A stretch of DNA of 6,344 nt from NCBI GenBank assembly GCA_021793595.1, contig JAJYSL010000253.1:1-6344 (forward strand), read 5' to 3'. The position numbers were made by a program, and so were the translations under genes. The notes under the pieces were generated by a model. That model had not been told where the DNA came from. It was given only the letters and a program-made list of their open reading frames with translations, and did no database searches. Numbering within the stretch: position 1 is the stretch's first letter; each line of letters begins with the position of its first letter. The DNA comes from Acidobacteriota bacterium (GTDB lineage Bacteria > Acidobacteriota > Terriglobia > Terriglobales > Acidobacteriaceae). Of the stretch, positions 1 to 5,901 are shown in pieces.

Positions 1-462
1 GCCTTGGGACTGGCCGTATACCCACACCTTATGAACGGATACGAGGCGCAAGGGACATGCCCCAGTTGTCGCAGAGCGCCAACCCCAATCGGTAGTGGCT
101 TGCTGAAGCAACCGGATAAGCAAGAGCTATCTAAGAAATTCAGATTCCATTATGTGGATCAACCCGTGGCTTTGTATCGCTGGCATCAATCGAACTCGAT
201 GAAAATACTGATGGGGAAAATGCGTTGTGCGTACCTCGTCTTGCTGGAAAGGGAAAAGAACTTCTGCCTAGAACACGGCTTGGAAAAGCTATGGCGTGAG
301 CAATATATAGGACTTCTATATTCGATAATGACAGACAAATCTCAACCGCTTTCCCAAAAAATCTCTGCCATCAAATTTTCTGAAACTGGATGGATCTTCT
401 CCTGGGCCATCCGGAACAGGATCAAGAACTTTCAACATATTTCTCATTCTCGTCGGTCGTGA
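1..462 (+). CDS. Family-2 glycosyltransferase, C-terminal fragment (runs in from left edge)
   Basis: The frame is open from the first base to a TGA at 460-462, so this is the tail of a longer gene; the TTG at position 4 is not a credible start. The recognisable piece is FRFHYVDQPVALYRWHQSNS (about residues 47-66), the usual closing motif of GT2 enzymes in which an aromatic 'epL..YR.H..N.S' strand ends the GT-A domain. A basic, aromatic C-terminal tail follows, common in enzymes that work at the inner membrane face. The first ~45 residues (with a CPSC motif) do not look like GT2 sequence, and the expected catalytic stretch is absent in all three + frames, so an indel, rearrangement or junction may lie before about base 140. 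The second half is clearly more AT-rich than the genes after it. Sugar specificity cannot be told. It lies 3 bases before the next glycosyltransferase frame. Confidence 0.6.
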   Translation, partial: ALGLAVYPHLMNGYEAQGTCPSCRRAPTPIGSGLLKQPDKQELSKKFRFHYVDQPVALYRWHQSNSMKILMGKMRCAYLVLLEREKNFCLEHGLEKLWREQYIGLLYSIMTDKSQPLSQKISAIKFSETGWIFSWAIRNRIKNFQHISHSRRS

Positions 463-465
463 AGT

Positions 466-1307
466 ATGGCTGACTCGGCGCTAGGGGACCCACTAATGCA
501 ACCTACCCGTTCCGCGCGTTTGGAGGGTGGCCGCCGGATTCGAGGAGAGCTTCGCGCGGAGCGGCCTCTGGTTTCCATCATCGTGGTTCTATTTCGCGAC
601 CGGGAGGAGTGCATTCGTCTCCTCACCAACATCTTTACATTCGATCCCTGCGAGTTTGAACTGCTTGTCATCGATGGCAGCTCGGACGACGGTACGGCGG
701 ATGTTTTGCGGGAGTGGACGATAAAATAGACTACTGGCTCAGCGAACCTGATTCTGGAATCTATGACGCGATGAACAAGGGAGTCGCCGCCGCCACCGGC
801 GAATACGTTTTCCACCTGAATGCGGGAGACACTCTGAAATCAATCCCCAGTGAAACGCTTGCCGCGTGTCTCAAGGATCAGGTGGATGTCGTCTCTTTCG
901 CCGTCGAGCAGGACCGAGGAGGGACGTTCTTCCCAAAGATTGGATTTCCTCTCAAGATCGGAAACACATGGCATCATCAAGGCACGTTTTATCGGCGCAC
1001 TCCGCACATCGCGTATGACATTACCTATAAGATCTATGCCGACTTCGATCTAAACCAGCGTTTATTCAAGATCGGGAAGAAAGTCAAACTATTTGATCAA
1101 GTCGTCTCTGTGCACCGAACTGGCGGGGTGTCGCACAGCGGACTCGACGAACACGAGAATTACCGTGCCGTTCAGAAGAATTTTGGCGGCCATTACGTCG
1201 TCGTTCGCTTTTTGTGGCTCCAATATCAAGCATTGCGCAGGGGAACGAAGCGAGTTATCGTGTATCTTTTGTCGCTGATTGGCAAATCTTGGCCGGAGAG
1301 AAAATGA
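466..1307 (+). pseudogene. WcaA/WcaE-like family-2 glycosyltransferase, split by a frameshift near 717
   Basis: Two overlapping frames (466-729 and 714-1307) make one GT2 protein of about 280 residues, a normal length. The first holds the nucleotide-binding strand PLVSIIVVLF (34-43) and LLVIDGSSDDGTADVLREW (66-84). The second continues with DDKIDYWLSEPDSGIYDAMN, the hallmark of the colanic-acid WcaA/WcaE-type group, then GEYVFHLNAGDTL with the metal-binding acidic site (here NAGD), NTWHHQGTFYRR and a closing VHRTGGVSH. Adding one G to the TGG at 715-717 joins the frames exactly (EW+DDK). No slippery heptamer suits programmed frameshifting, so I read it as a lesion or sequencing error. The start may be ATG 466 or, better, ATG 496, which has AGGGG before it. 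The product would transfer a sugar from a nucleotide-sugar to a growing cell-surface glycan. Its stop overlaps the next gene's start. Confidence 0.85.
1295..1307 (+). promoter_or_regulatory. Ribosome binding site and ATGA stop-start overlap
   Basis: GGAGAG at 1295-1300 lies three bases before the ATG at 1304-1306, whose last two bases begin the TGA (1305-1307) ending the upstream glycosyltransferase. This arrangement lets a terminating ribosome restart directly, and it decides the start of the downstream gene. The spacing is short, so coupling may matter more than independent initiation. Confidence 0.6.
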
Positions 1308-2284
1308 CCCGTATTTCGGTCGCCATATGTACTTACAACGGTGAAAAGTACTTGCCGGAGCAACTCGCCAGCATTGCCGCGCAGACGCACCTGCCGGATG
1401 AGCTGGTGGTTTGCGACGACTGTTCGTCCGACTCGACTCCAGAAATTATCAAAGGGTTCGCAGGTGCCGCACCCTTTTCCGTCCGATTCATCCGCAACCC
1501 GATCAACCTGCGCTCTACCAAGAATTTCGAACAGGCGATTGCGCTGTGCAGCGGCGATTTCATCGCACTTTGCGATCAGGATGATGTCTGGCTGCCAGAA
1601 AAACTCGCACGCCAGTTGGCCATATTGGAAAGTGACCCCTCTCTGGGCGGAGTCTTTTCCGATGCGGAACTTATCGACGCTTCTTCCAAGCCCGTCGGCA
1701 AGCGCCTGTGGACGACTTTCCTGTTTACGCCTCGCGATCAGAGCCGGTTTCAAGCAGGACTTTGGGCAGAAGTCATGCTGAAAGGAAATGTCGTTACGGG
1801 CGCAACCCTTATGTTTCGCGCCAGCCTGCGACCCTATTTCATGCCTATTCCGGCGATTTGGGTGCATGACGCCTGGATCGTGTGGATGCTAATGGCGCAC
1901 TCAAAACTGGCGTTTATTTCGGAACCGCTGGTGCAATATCGGCTGCATTCCGGGCAGCAGATTGGAGTGGACGAGTCAGCGCTACCGGCGCTTCCGCTCC
2001 GGCGACGTCTGGAAAGAGGCAAGCACGCGGAGCCGGCGAAGCATCGTGCCGAGGCAGCCGGATTCGAGGAATTGCGGCGAAACCTCCTGGCATCTGATGA
2101 GGTTCGGAATCGTGACACCGCGCAGCGCCTGCAAAAGAAGATCGCGTTCCTGCGGGATCGCGCTGCGCCCTATACGAGTCGACCTACCCAAGCGTTGCAA
2201 CTTCTAATGCGCGCCGGCGACTATCAGCGTTACGAAAGGAGTTGGAAATCCTTTGTACGGGATATCGTGATGGTATTCGTCTAA
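1304..2284 (+). CDS. Family-2 glycosyltransferase, rhamnosyltransferase-like
   Basis: A complete 326-residue GT2 enzyme. ISVAICTYNGEKYLPEQLAS (4-23) is the nucleotide-binding opening, DDCSSDST (38-45) binds the diphosphate and metal side, and DQDDVW (91-96) carries the DXD-type metal-binding acidic residues. HDAW (188-191) is the likely catalytic-base region and LVQYRLHSGQQ (209-219) closes the domain. The order and the 'CDQDDVW' signature match the RfbF-like/GT_2_like_d group, often annotated as rhamnosyl- or generic O-antigen sugar transferases; the actual sugar is not determined. Residues ~230-326 are a basic, probably helical tail. I chose ATG 1304 because GGAGAG (1295-1300) precedes it and the protein begins right at the conserved strand. 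An upstream in-frame ATG at 1214 would add 30 residues unlike GT2. The ATGA overlap with the previous stop suggests translational coupling in one operon. Confidence 0.92.
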   Translation: MTRISVAICTYNGEKYLPEQLASIAAQTHLPDELVVCDDCSSDSTPEIIKGFAGAAPFSVRFIRNPINLRSTKNFEQAIALCSGDFIALCDQDDVWLPEKLARQLAILESDPSLGGVFSDAELIDASSKPVGKRLWTTFLFTPRDQSRFQAGLWAEVMLKGNVVTGATLMFRASLRPYFMPIPAIWVHDAWIVWMLMAHSKLAFISEPLVQYRLHSGQQIGVDESALPALPLRRRLERGKHAEPAKHRAEAAGFEELRRNLLASDEVRNRDTAQRLQKKIAFLRDRAAPYTSRPTQALQLLMRAGDYQRYERSWKSFVRDIVMVFV

Positions 2285-2342
2285 GAACTTATCTGTGAAT
2301 AGATGTAGTCCGTCTCCAGCAGATTAAGTATCCAGTTCAGCC
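2285..2342. other. Convergent intergenic gap between + and - strand glycosyltransferases
   Basis: Fifty-eight bases separate the stop of the + strand gene (2282-2284) from the stop of the - strand gene (2343). I see only a weak imperfect hairpin around 2289-2305 and no GC-rich stem followed by a T-run on either strand, so no convincing intrinsic terminator. Transcription from the two sides would run into each other here. Confidence 0.5.
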
Positions 2343-3537
2343 TTACGTAAATGAGAGAACGGCCTCCAGAAATTCAGCAGCGAAGCGCTTGCTGTCGTGG
2401 ATGGAATCCAAATGGCGGCTTGTTTCGCGCCAGAACTCGGGATCACCACGGCGCAGGGCGGAGAGGACGGCGCGCTTCATACCTTCGCCGTCGCCAACCT
2501 CGAAGCGCCAGTCCTGGGGCAGCCATTCCTTCATGCCGTCCCGGTTGGTTGCGGCGACGGGCACGCGATATGAGAGCGCTTCGAGCATCACCAGCGGAAC
2601 GCCTTCCGAACAGGAGGGTATGAGAAGCAGGTCGAGGGCTGGGTAGAGGGTTTCGACTTTGTCGCTCCAGCCGACCATGCGAACCTGATCCTGCAGCTTA
2701 AGGTCGAGGACGATCTGCCGCAAGCGCTCCGAATCCGAACCGTCGCCGACGATCAGGACGAGGTAGTCTTTCCAGAAGGGATCGGCTGCGAGCTGGCGGA
2801 CGAGCCAATCCTGGTTTTTCTGCGCGAATCGCAATCTGCCAATGACCGCGATAACCGGGCGCGTGCCGGGGATCTTCCATTCCTTGCGTGCCTCATCCGG
2901 CGAATGTGTAATGCCGTTGTTCCGGGGGACATGGTTCTCGACCACTCTGATGGTGGCCTTGGGATTGCTGAGGGCGATCAGTCGCTTTTTGTTCGCCGTC
3001 GATGGTTATGTAGTTGGGGGTGCGGCGGTAGCAGAAGTGCCAAAGCGCATCGAGCGCGCGCGAGTCGGATTCCACGTCGCACTCTGAAGCCAACGATCCC
3101 ATGGGCAAATAACAGCAGTAGGCGACCCCGGCTAGGCGCGCGGCGATTGAGCCGAGAAAGCTGAGGGTGATGACTCCCTGAGCAATCATTACGACGTCCG
3201 GGGCAAGGCGGCGAATCTTCCGAGCATTGGCGAGGACGGCGCGCAGGGCCGCGAAGGGATGCTTGAGCAACCGGTCACGTGCGGTGCTGACAAGAAAGTG
3301 GACTTGATAGTCCTTTTCCTGAAGCCGCTGCAGCATGCGGGGGTTGTCGTCGCTCATCAACCAGGTGATTTCAGTCCCTGGAAAGTGTTCGCGGATGGCA
3401 TCGCTGGCGGCGAGACTCATCAGGTCGTGACCGGCAAAGACGTTCGTGTCCACATAAAAGAGGATCTTGCTGGGGGACTGCGTATCTGGCTTTCCCGGCT
3501 TCTCCGGCCGGTTTTGCCTTGATCGTGATGGGTGCAT
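2343..3537 (-). pseudogene. Family-4 (GT-B fold) glycosyltransferase, frameshifted in an A5 run
   Basis: Two - strand frames join into one 397-residue GT4 enzyme, the usual family length. The N-terminal domain opens with KILFYVDTNVFAGHDLMSLA. The C-terminal domain begins at VIAVIGRLRFAQKNQDWL (~228), continues through LIVGDGSDSERL and the MVGWSDKV segment (~287), and carries SEGVPLVMLEAL (~310-321), the E-x7-E motif that holds the nucleotide-sugar. The frame breaks at codon ~183, where the coding strand reads GAACAAAAAGCG. Taking one A from the run (2986-2990) gives GEQKRLIALSNPKATIRVVE, a smooth fit. A single-base slip in a homopolymer could be a real mutation or an assembly error. I chose ATG 3537 because GGAGAAAGG precedes it; a TTG at 3564 would add nine residues. 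It probably belongs to the same surface-glycan pathway, convergently transcribed. The substrate is unknown. Confidence 0.88.
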
Positions 3538-3543
3538 GTACGG

Positions 3544-3552
3544 CCTTTCTCC
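3544..3552 (-). promoter_or_regulatory. Ribosome binding site of the family-4 glycosyltransferase
   Basis: The - strand reads GGAGAAAGG, six bases before the ATG at 3537-3535. It favours this start over the in-frame TTG nine codons upstream, which has no purine-rich site at proper distance. Confidence 0.6.
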
Positions 3553-3564
3553 GAGGGGTGACAA

Positions 3565-3818
3565 TCATATTGGCTAGACACTCCTGGCGTGGCAGGAATG
3601 GAAACATATCCCCAACGGCTTGGATACCCTGGAGCCGTCGCGCTTCATAGTAGCATTCCCCGTGAGGTGATCCCAGATCAATCCAACCTGCGCGCAGAGG
3701 TCGCCCTCCGAGGAAATGGGGTGACGGGTTCAGTGGAAGGTGAAGGCGGGTAGTTTGCTGCTGCCCATTGAATTGGAATTTGTTGGGATGGACCCAAGTG
3801 GTGGGACGATCTGCCGCA
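3565..3818. other. Stretch with no supported gene
   Basis: About 250 bases between the glycosyltransferase start and the end of the 85-residue small gene. A - strand frame crosses it but has no ribosome binding site of its own there and overlaps both neighbours out of frame. Its segment with GWIDLGSPHGECYYEARRLQ (around 3630-3700) looks somewhat protein-like, yet I cannot assign it to a family. It may be decayed coding DNA at the seam between the polysaccharide cluster and the mobile region. The promoter of the glycosyltransferase should lie in here, but no clear -35/-10 pair stands out. Confidence 0.4.
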
Positions 3819-4076
3819 TCACGGAACAGCAAGGGTAGCAAGGCTCGGTGGCAAGGGTTCGGCAGTGTGCGGTAGTCCGAGGATGCCGACAAGGTCGCGC
3901 GTGAGCTCGCCCGCTTCGCGACTGGCCACTGTGCCTGCGGAACTGCGGAGCCTACAATACTGCAGCTCCAGCTCCGCCGCATAGGCGAACAGTGTCATGC
4001 CAGGGGATGGGGCTGCAGGCTCGCTGCCCAGCAGACGCAGACAGACGACCATCCACAGGATGTGTTCAAACACCAT
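3819..4076 (-). CDS. Small hypothetical protein (85 residues) with a strong ribosome binding site
   Basis: I do not recognise the family. The start at ATG 4076 is supported by a perfect AGGAGG eight bases upstream, which makes a real gene likely. The protein opens with a hydrophobic, aromatic helix (MVFEHILWMVVCLRLLGSEP), followed by alanine- and leucine-rich sequence with ELELQYCRLR, and ends in a proline-rich tail (TAEPLPPSLATLAVP). The first helix is short for a membrane span. It sits downstream of the alpA-type regulator and helix-turn-helix gene on the same strand, but a gap of ~190 bases separates it from them, so shared transcription is uncertain. The frame stays open upstream to 4247, but the ribosome binding site argues against that longer start. 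It may be a cargo or accessory gene of the integrative element. Confidence 0.5.
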   Translation of the reverse strand: MVFEHILWMVVCLRLLGSEPAAPSPGMTLFAYAAELELQYCRLRSSAGTVASREAGELTRDLVGILGLPHTAEPLPPSLATLAVP

Positions 4077-4269
4077 GGAAAGTTCCTCCTGATTTGTGGT
4101 TGGGGAATGATTTAGAAAATTACGGAGTAGGCTGACCGATCCTTGCGACCGACGGATGTAAATGAGCGCAATGTATGCGCTGTCGGGCAGATGCGGAATT
4201 ACTTCATATAGAGAAGGATGGACGATGGCCGCGTGTTCACGAACCATCCTTTTGCTGCATGCAGACGGA
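4077..4269 (-). other. Gap between small gene and HTH pseudogene; possible relic of an AlpA-type start
   Basis: A - strand frame here (from 4247) translates with VIPHLPDSAYIALIYIRRSQ. The 'LPdSAyi' opening resembles the first residues of one AlpA-like excisionase subgroup, but the helix-turn-helix that should follow is missing. It could be the stump of a second AlpA gene or chance. No other gene is seen in this gap. Confidence 0.2.
4085..4090 (-). promoter_or_regulatory. Consensus AGGAGG ribosome binding site of the 85-residue protein
   Basis: The - strand reads AGGAGG, with eight bases to the ATG at 4076. It is a full match to the anti-16S sequence and the main reason for calling the small gene and choosing its start. 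Confidence 0.65.
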
Positions 4270-4768
4270 TCACCACCAATGCCAAGGTTGCCGCGTCAGT
4301 TCCATTTTCGTTGCGCGGGCCAAGGGACGGATCGTCCGCCACGAGGGACGTCGGGGGCACCTGCACATGCAATCCAAGTCACGCCGCACGTGGAAGTTTC
4401 TCAACATTACATACAGACTCCGCATCCGGATCAGAACCTGTGAGCCGCCCTTCAAGGAAAGCTCTGCCGCTGTAATCGGTTGGTACTCGGTTATCTCTCC
4501 GGCGGGTTGCTTGGGAGTGCGACACCGCACGCGGTAGATTTCCCCGGACAGGCAAGGCTGCTTGTTTTTCTCGCGGCGCACTTTGAGATAGGCGGAGAGA
4601 TCATAAACCAGAATGAGCAACAGACGCTTGTTGTCACAGGTGGGCAGTCCGGCCTTCACTCCGTGCGCGCACGATATTCTTATAGGTTCCAAACAAGCGT
4701 GCAATCTCTTCCACCGGGTAGTTGCGATGGATTTTGACCAGCTGATAATTGGGATGGCCCTTGCACAT
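4270..4768 (-). pseudogene. Helix-turn-helix protein with Cys-bearing C-terminal part, partner of AlpA; frameshifted
   Basis: From ATG 4768 the frame reads MCKGHPNYQLVKIHRNYPVE, EIARLFGTYKNIVR, a MerR/excisionase-like helix-turn-helix, then stops early. Skipping one base at 4666 restores VKAGLPTCDNKR, DLSAYLKVRREKNKQPC and SGEIYRVRCRTPKQPAGE, an order I recall from a small family next to AlpA regulators and integrases in proteobacterial islands. In that family the middle part is followed by a Cys-x2-Cys 'CPxC' element. Here the expected cysteines appear only in pieces in neighbouring frames (SGCGVC, then NVEKLPRAA) after about 4430, so further indels are likely and the last ~55 residues of the open frame, to the stop at 4270, are probably not genuine. 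It begins 13 bases after the alpA stop, hence the same operon. The likely role is DNA-binding control of element excision or gene expression. Confidence 0.72.
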
Positions 4769-4781
4769 GGCGTTGCGCGTC

Positions 4782-5024
4782 CTACGCAACAGCTTTGCGA
4801 GCCGCTTCCAATTGCTTTACCAGCGCGCGAATTTCCGCATCCGGCTTGCCAGCAATGCGCGCAGCATTCAGTGCGGCAATCTCGTGCGCGGGCCAGCCCA
4901 CGGCACGCCCTCCCAGGCTGACGGGATGCGGAAAAACTTCATGCGCGATTCGCAGATATAATGTGCTGCGCGAAAGACCAGTTGTTGCTTTCACTGCCGG
5001 AAGCCGAAGGATGGCTTGAGTCAT
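4782..5024 (-). CDS. AlpA-family phage/island regulator
   Basis: An 80-residue protein, normal for the AlpA family (PF05930-type). AILRLPAVKATTGLSRSTLY (4-23) is the winged helix-turn-helix with the typical 'l.evka.tGlsrstiY' pattern, followed by FPHPVSLGGRAVGWPAHEI (31-49), the 'FP.Pv.lg.r.vgW...ei' wing signature. The C-terminal third is an alanine- and lysine-rich helix. Members bind DNA in the cytoplasm. The founding member, E. coli AlpA of cryptic prophage CP4-57, turns on the element's integrase, and others act as excisionases. The start at 5024 has AAGGAG (5033-5038) eight bases upstream. It is followed after 13 bases by the frameshifted HTH gene. The upstream DNA holds a cluster of GCGAGT-type motifs that could be its operator. 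Unlike several neighbours it is intact. No integrase is visible in the window for it to control. Confidence 0.92.
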   Translation of the reverse strand: MTQAILRLPAVKATTGLSRSTLYLRIAHEVFPHPVSLGGRAVGWPAHEIAALNAARIAGKPDAEIRALVKQLEAARKAVA

Positions 5025-5032
5025 TTTCGATT

Positions 5033-5038
5033 CTCCTT
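5033..5038 (-). promoter_or_regulatory. Ribosome binding site of the AlpA-family gene
   Basis: AAGGAG on the - strand, eight bases before the ATG at 5024-5022, in good position and sequence. Confidence 0.65.
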
Positions 5039-5060
5039 GAGCGATTCAGTACCGCTCAGG

Positions 5061-5195
5061 ACTCGACGTTAGCGATGAGTAGAGCAGATCGCCACTCGCT
5101 ACAAGCAATTGGCGAGTAGGAACTAGATGTGATGCTTTATCTATGCGCATCTGAAGCGATTCACATTTACTCGTCAACGGCGAGTACCGCGAGTG
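5061..5195. repeat. Cluster of ACTCGC / GCGAGT motifs upstream of alpA (candidate operator)
   Basis: The motif appears several times in 135 bases, in both directions: ACTCGA (5061), ATGAGTA (5074-5080), ACTCGC (5094-5099), GCGAGTAG (5112-5119), TACTCG (5168-5173), GCGAGTA (5180-5186) and GCGAGTG (5189-5195). Two pairs form perfect inverted repeats: ACTCGC/GCGAGT with 12 bases between (5094-5117), and TACTCG/CGAGTA with 7 between (5168-5186). The cluster lies between the alpA start and the end of the upstream small gene, overlapping that gene's last codons. This layout suits binding by a dimeric or multimeric regulator such as AlpA or its HTH partner, but that is inference. No clear sigma-70 promoter could be fixed. 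Confidence 0.5.
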
Positions 5196-5577
5196 TCGTT
5201 TTCACCTTGGATGACCCCTCCCCTCCTAGCGTGAGTCTTTTCGTATTGTTTACGATGCCTGTACTTTTCATCCTGTATGCGTTTTCGCCATCGCGAATCT
5301 CTGTATGCCAGGGCGTAGGGATCTGGAACGCCCATTGATGTATCGGATCGGTTCGCACACTGGAAAATTGCGCCCCTTCCGCTACGGGCAATTCTTCCAA
5401 GTTCCTTCGCGCTTCCTTCGGATTCGAGTCGATCAGAACTTGCATCCTGTCGCACAGCCAGTCCCAGTATTCCTCCTTGTTCTCCGGAGGCGACGGCCCG
5501 CAGGGAACCCTCACGCGCTCTGTCGGCCCCTCGCTATCGCGCAAGGTCGGGGCCCAAGTATTGACTTGCGTTGTCAT
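5167..5577 (-). CDS. Hypothetical protein (136 residues)
   Basis: I do not recognise the family. ATG 5577 has a strong purine-rich site (GGAGGAGGG, 5583-5591) five bases before it, and the protein has balanced composition without long low-complexity runs. It looks soluble: no signal peptide or membrane span, an acidic aromatic helix region (ENKEEYWDWLCDRMQVLID, ~32-50), an ARRNLEELPVAEG helix, and an aromatic core QWAFQIPTPWHTEIRDGENA (~81-100), then a more basic glycine/threonine tail. It stops 142 bases before the alpA start, on the same strand, and its end overlaps the repeated GCGAGT motifs. It may belong to the integrative element as an unknown cargo or control gene. Because several neighbours are frameshifted, the tail after ~residue 110 could be in the wrong frame. 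Confidence 0.55.
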   Translation of the reverse strand: MTTQVNTWAPTLRDSEGPTERVRVPCGPSPPENKEEYWDWLCDRMQVLIDSNPKEARRNLEELPVAEGAQFSSVRTDPIHQWAFQIPTPWHTEIRDGENAYRMKSTGIVNNTKRLTLGGEGSSKVKTTLAVLAVDE

Positions 5578-5722
5578 AGACGCCCTCCTCCGTTGGCGAA
5601 ACCCCGGATTGCTGACGGGTTGAGCCTGATCTTATTGCTGCTGCGAGTCCCACAAGGGCAATCACACTCAGTGCCACCTTGCGACCTGCCGCGCGTACAT
5701 AAAGCCGTCCGAGGTCCGACAC
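5534..5722 (-). CDS. Doubtful small membrane-type ORF overlapping the 136-residue gene
   Basis: A 62-residue frame from a GTG at 5722, with a basic N-terminus (LGRLYVRAAGRK) followed by one hydrophobic stretch (VALSVIALVGLAAAIRSG), the pattern of a single-span inner-membrane peptide. It overlaps the start of the downstream gene by 44 bases in another frame. No ribosome binding site precedes the GTG and a stop lies just upstream, so the start is weak. It may be real, a remnant of a longer frameshifted gene, or chance. A competing - strand frame (5936-5574) covers the same bases and looks less natural after ~5745. Confidence 0.25.
   Translation of the reverse strand: MSDLGRLYVRAAGRKVALSVIALVGLAAAIRSGSTRQQSGVSPTEEGVYDNASQYLGPDLAR
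5583..5591 (-). promoter_or_regulatory. Ribosome binding site of the 136-residue protein
   Basis: GGAGGAGGG on the - strand, five bases from the ATG at 5577-5575. It decides the start and lies inside the overlapping small frame upstream (5722-5534), so translation of the two could be coupled if both are real. Confidence 0.6.
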
Positions 5723-5807
5723 TAGATTTTAGGACGGATGGAGATGACTGAGAATCGGCGGATTGCCTGGGCGGTTGCTCACGGCCCGTGCCCAAGTACA
5801 ATTCTCG

Positions 5808-5828
5808 TGGGGGTACATCTGGGGGTAC
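5808..5828 (+). repeat. Tandem TGGGGGTAC repeat, 12-base period
   Basis: TGGGGGTAC occurs at 5808-5816 and again at 5820-5828, separated by ATC, putting the copies on roughly the same face of the helix. I recall paired GGGGGTA-type repeats beside tyrosine integrases and att sites of proteobacterial islands, where they may be arm-type integrase sites. That link is from memory and unverified here. Confidence 0.5.
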
Positions 5829-5874
5829 TACAAGAAGATCAATCACTAATCCGTTCAAATAACGTGGTTTAGAT

Positions 5875-5901
5875 TTCGATATGGGTCCCTCACTGCCACC
5901 A
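5875..5901 (+). other. Possible attachment-site remnant resembling a tRNA 3' end
   Basis: The stretch opens with TTCGAT, like a T-loop, and ends GTCCCTCACTGCCACCA, like a T-stem/acceptor half with the CCA end. There are nine bases where a T-stem would allow five, and no 5' half of a tRNA precedes it, so it is not a tRNA gene. Islands often leave such a 3' fragment at one end. Its place 47 bases after the TGGGGGTAC pair fits, but no second copy lies in the window to prove it. Confidence 0.2.

Larger units (their letters stand above)
3819..5901 (-). mobile_element. Probable remnant of an integrative element (island or satellite prophage)
   Basis: The region holds an AlpA-family regulator, its HTH partner, two unknown small genes with strong ribosome binding sites, and an end with GGGGGTAC repeats plus a tRNA-3'-like sequence. 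No integrase, relaxase, replication or capsid gene is visible and the HTH gene is broken, so it is either a decayed stump or one end of a larger element. The limits are approximate. Confidence 0.4.

Noticed and set aside
715..730. Programmed ribosomal frameshift between the two halves of the WcaA/WcaE-like enzyme
   Set aside because: No X-XXY-YYZ heptamer lies in the right frame, and programmed frameshifting is not known for this enzyme family.
1226..1867. Long - strand frame (213 codons) opposite the intact glycosyltransferase
   Set aside because: It lies antisense to a gene with full GT2 motifs, has no ribosome binding site and a composition typical of a codon-bias shadow.
3680..3700. GGATCACCTC on the - strand, like the end of 16S rRNA
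   Set aside because: Only ten bases match; the sequence before and after is unlike 16S and continues without an rRNA operon.
3371..3982. 203-codon - strand frame across the seam
   Set aside because: It overlaps the GT4 start and the 85-residue gene out of frame and has no domain. Only its middle part looks slightly protein-like and is mentioned under the gene-free stretch.
5875..5901. Complete tRNA gene
   Set aside because: No 5' acceptor, D-arm or anticodon arm can be drawn, and the T-stem spacing is wrong. At best it is a 3' att fragment.
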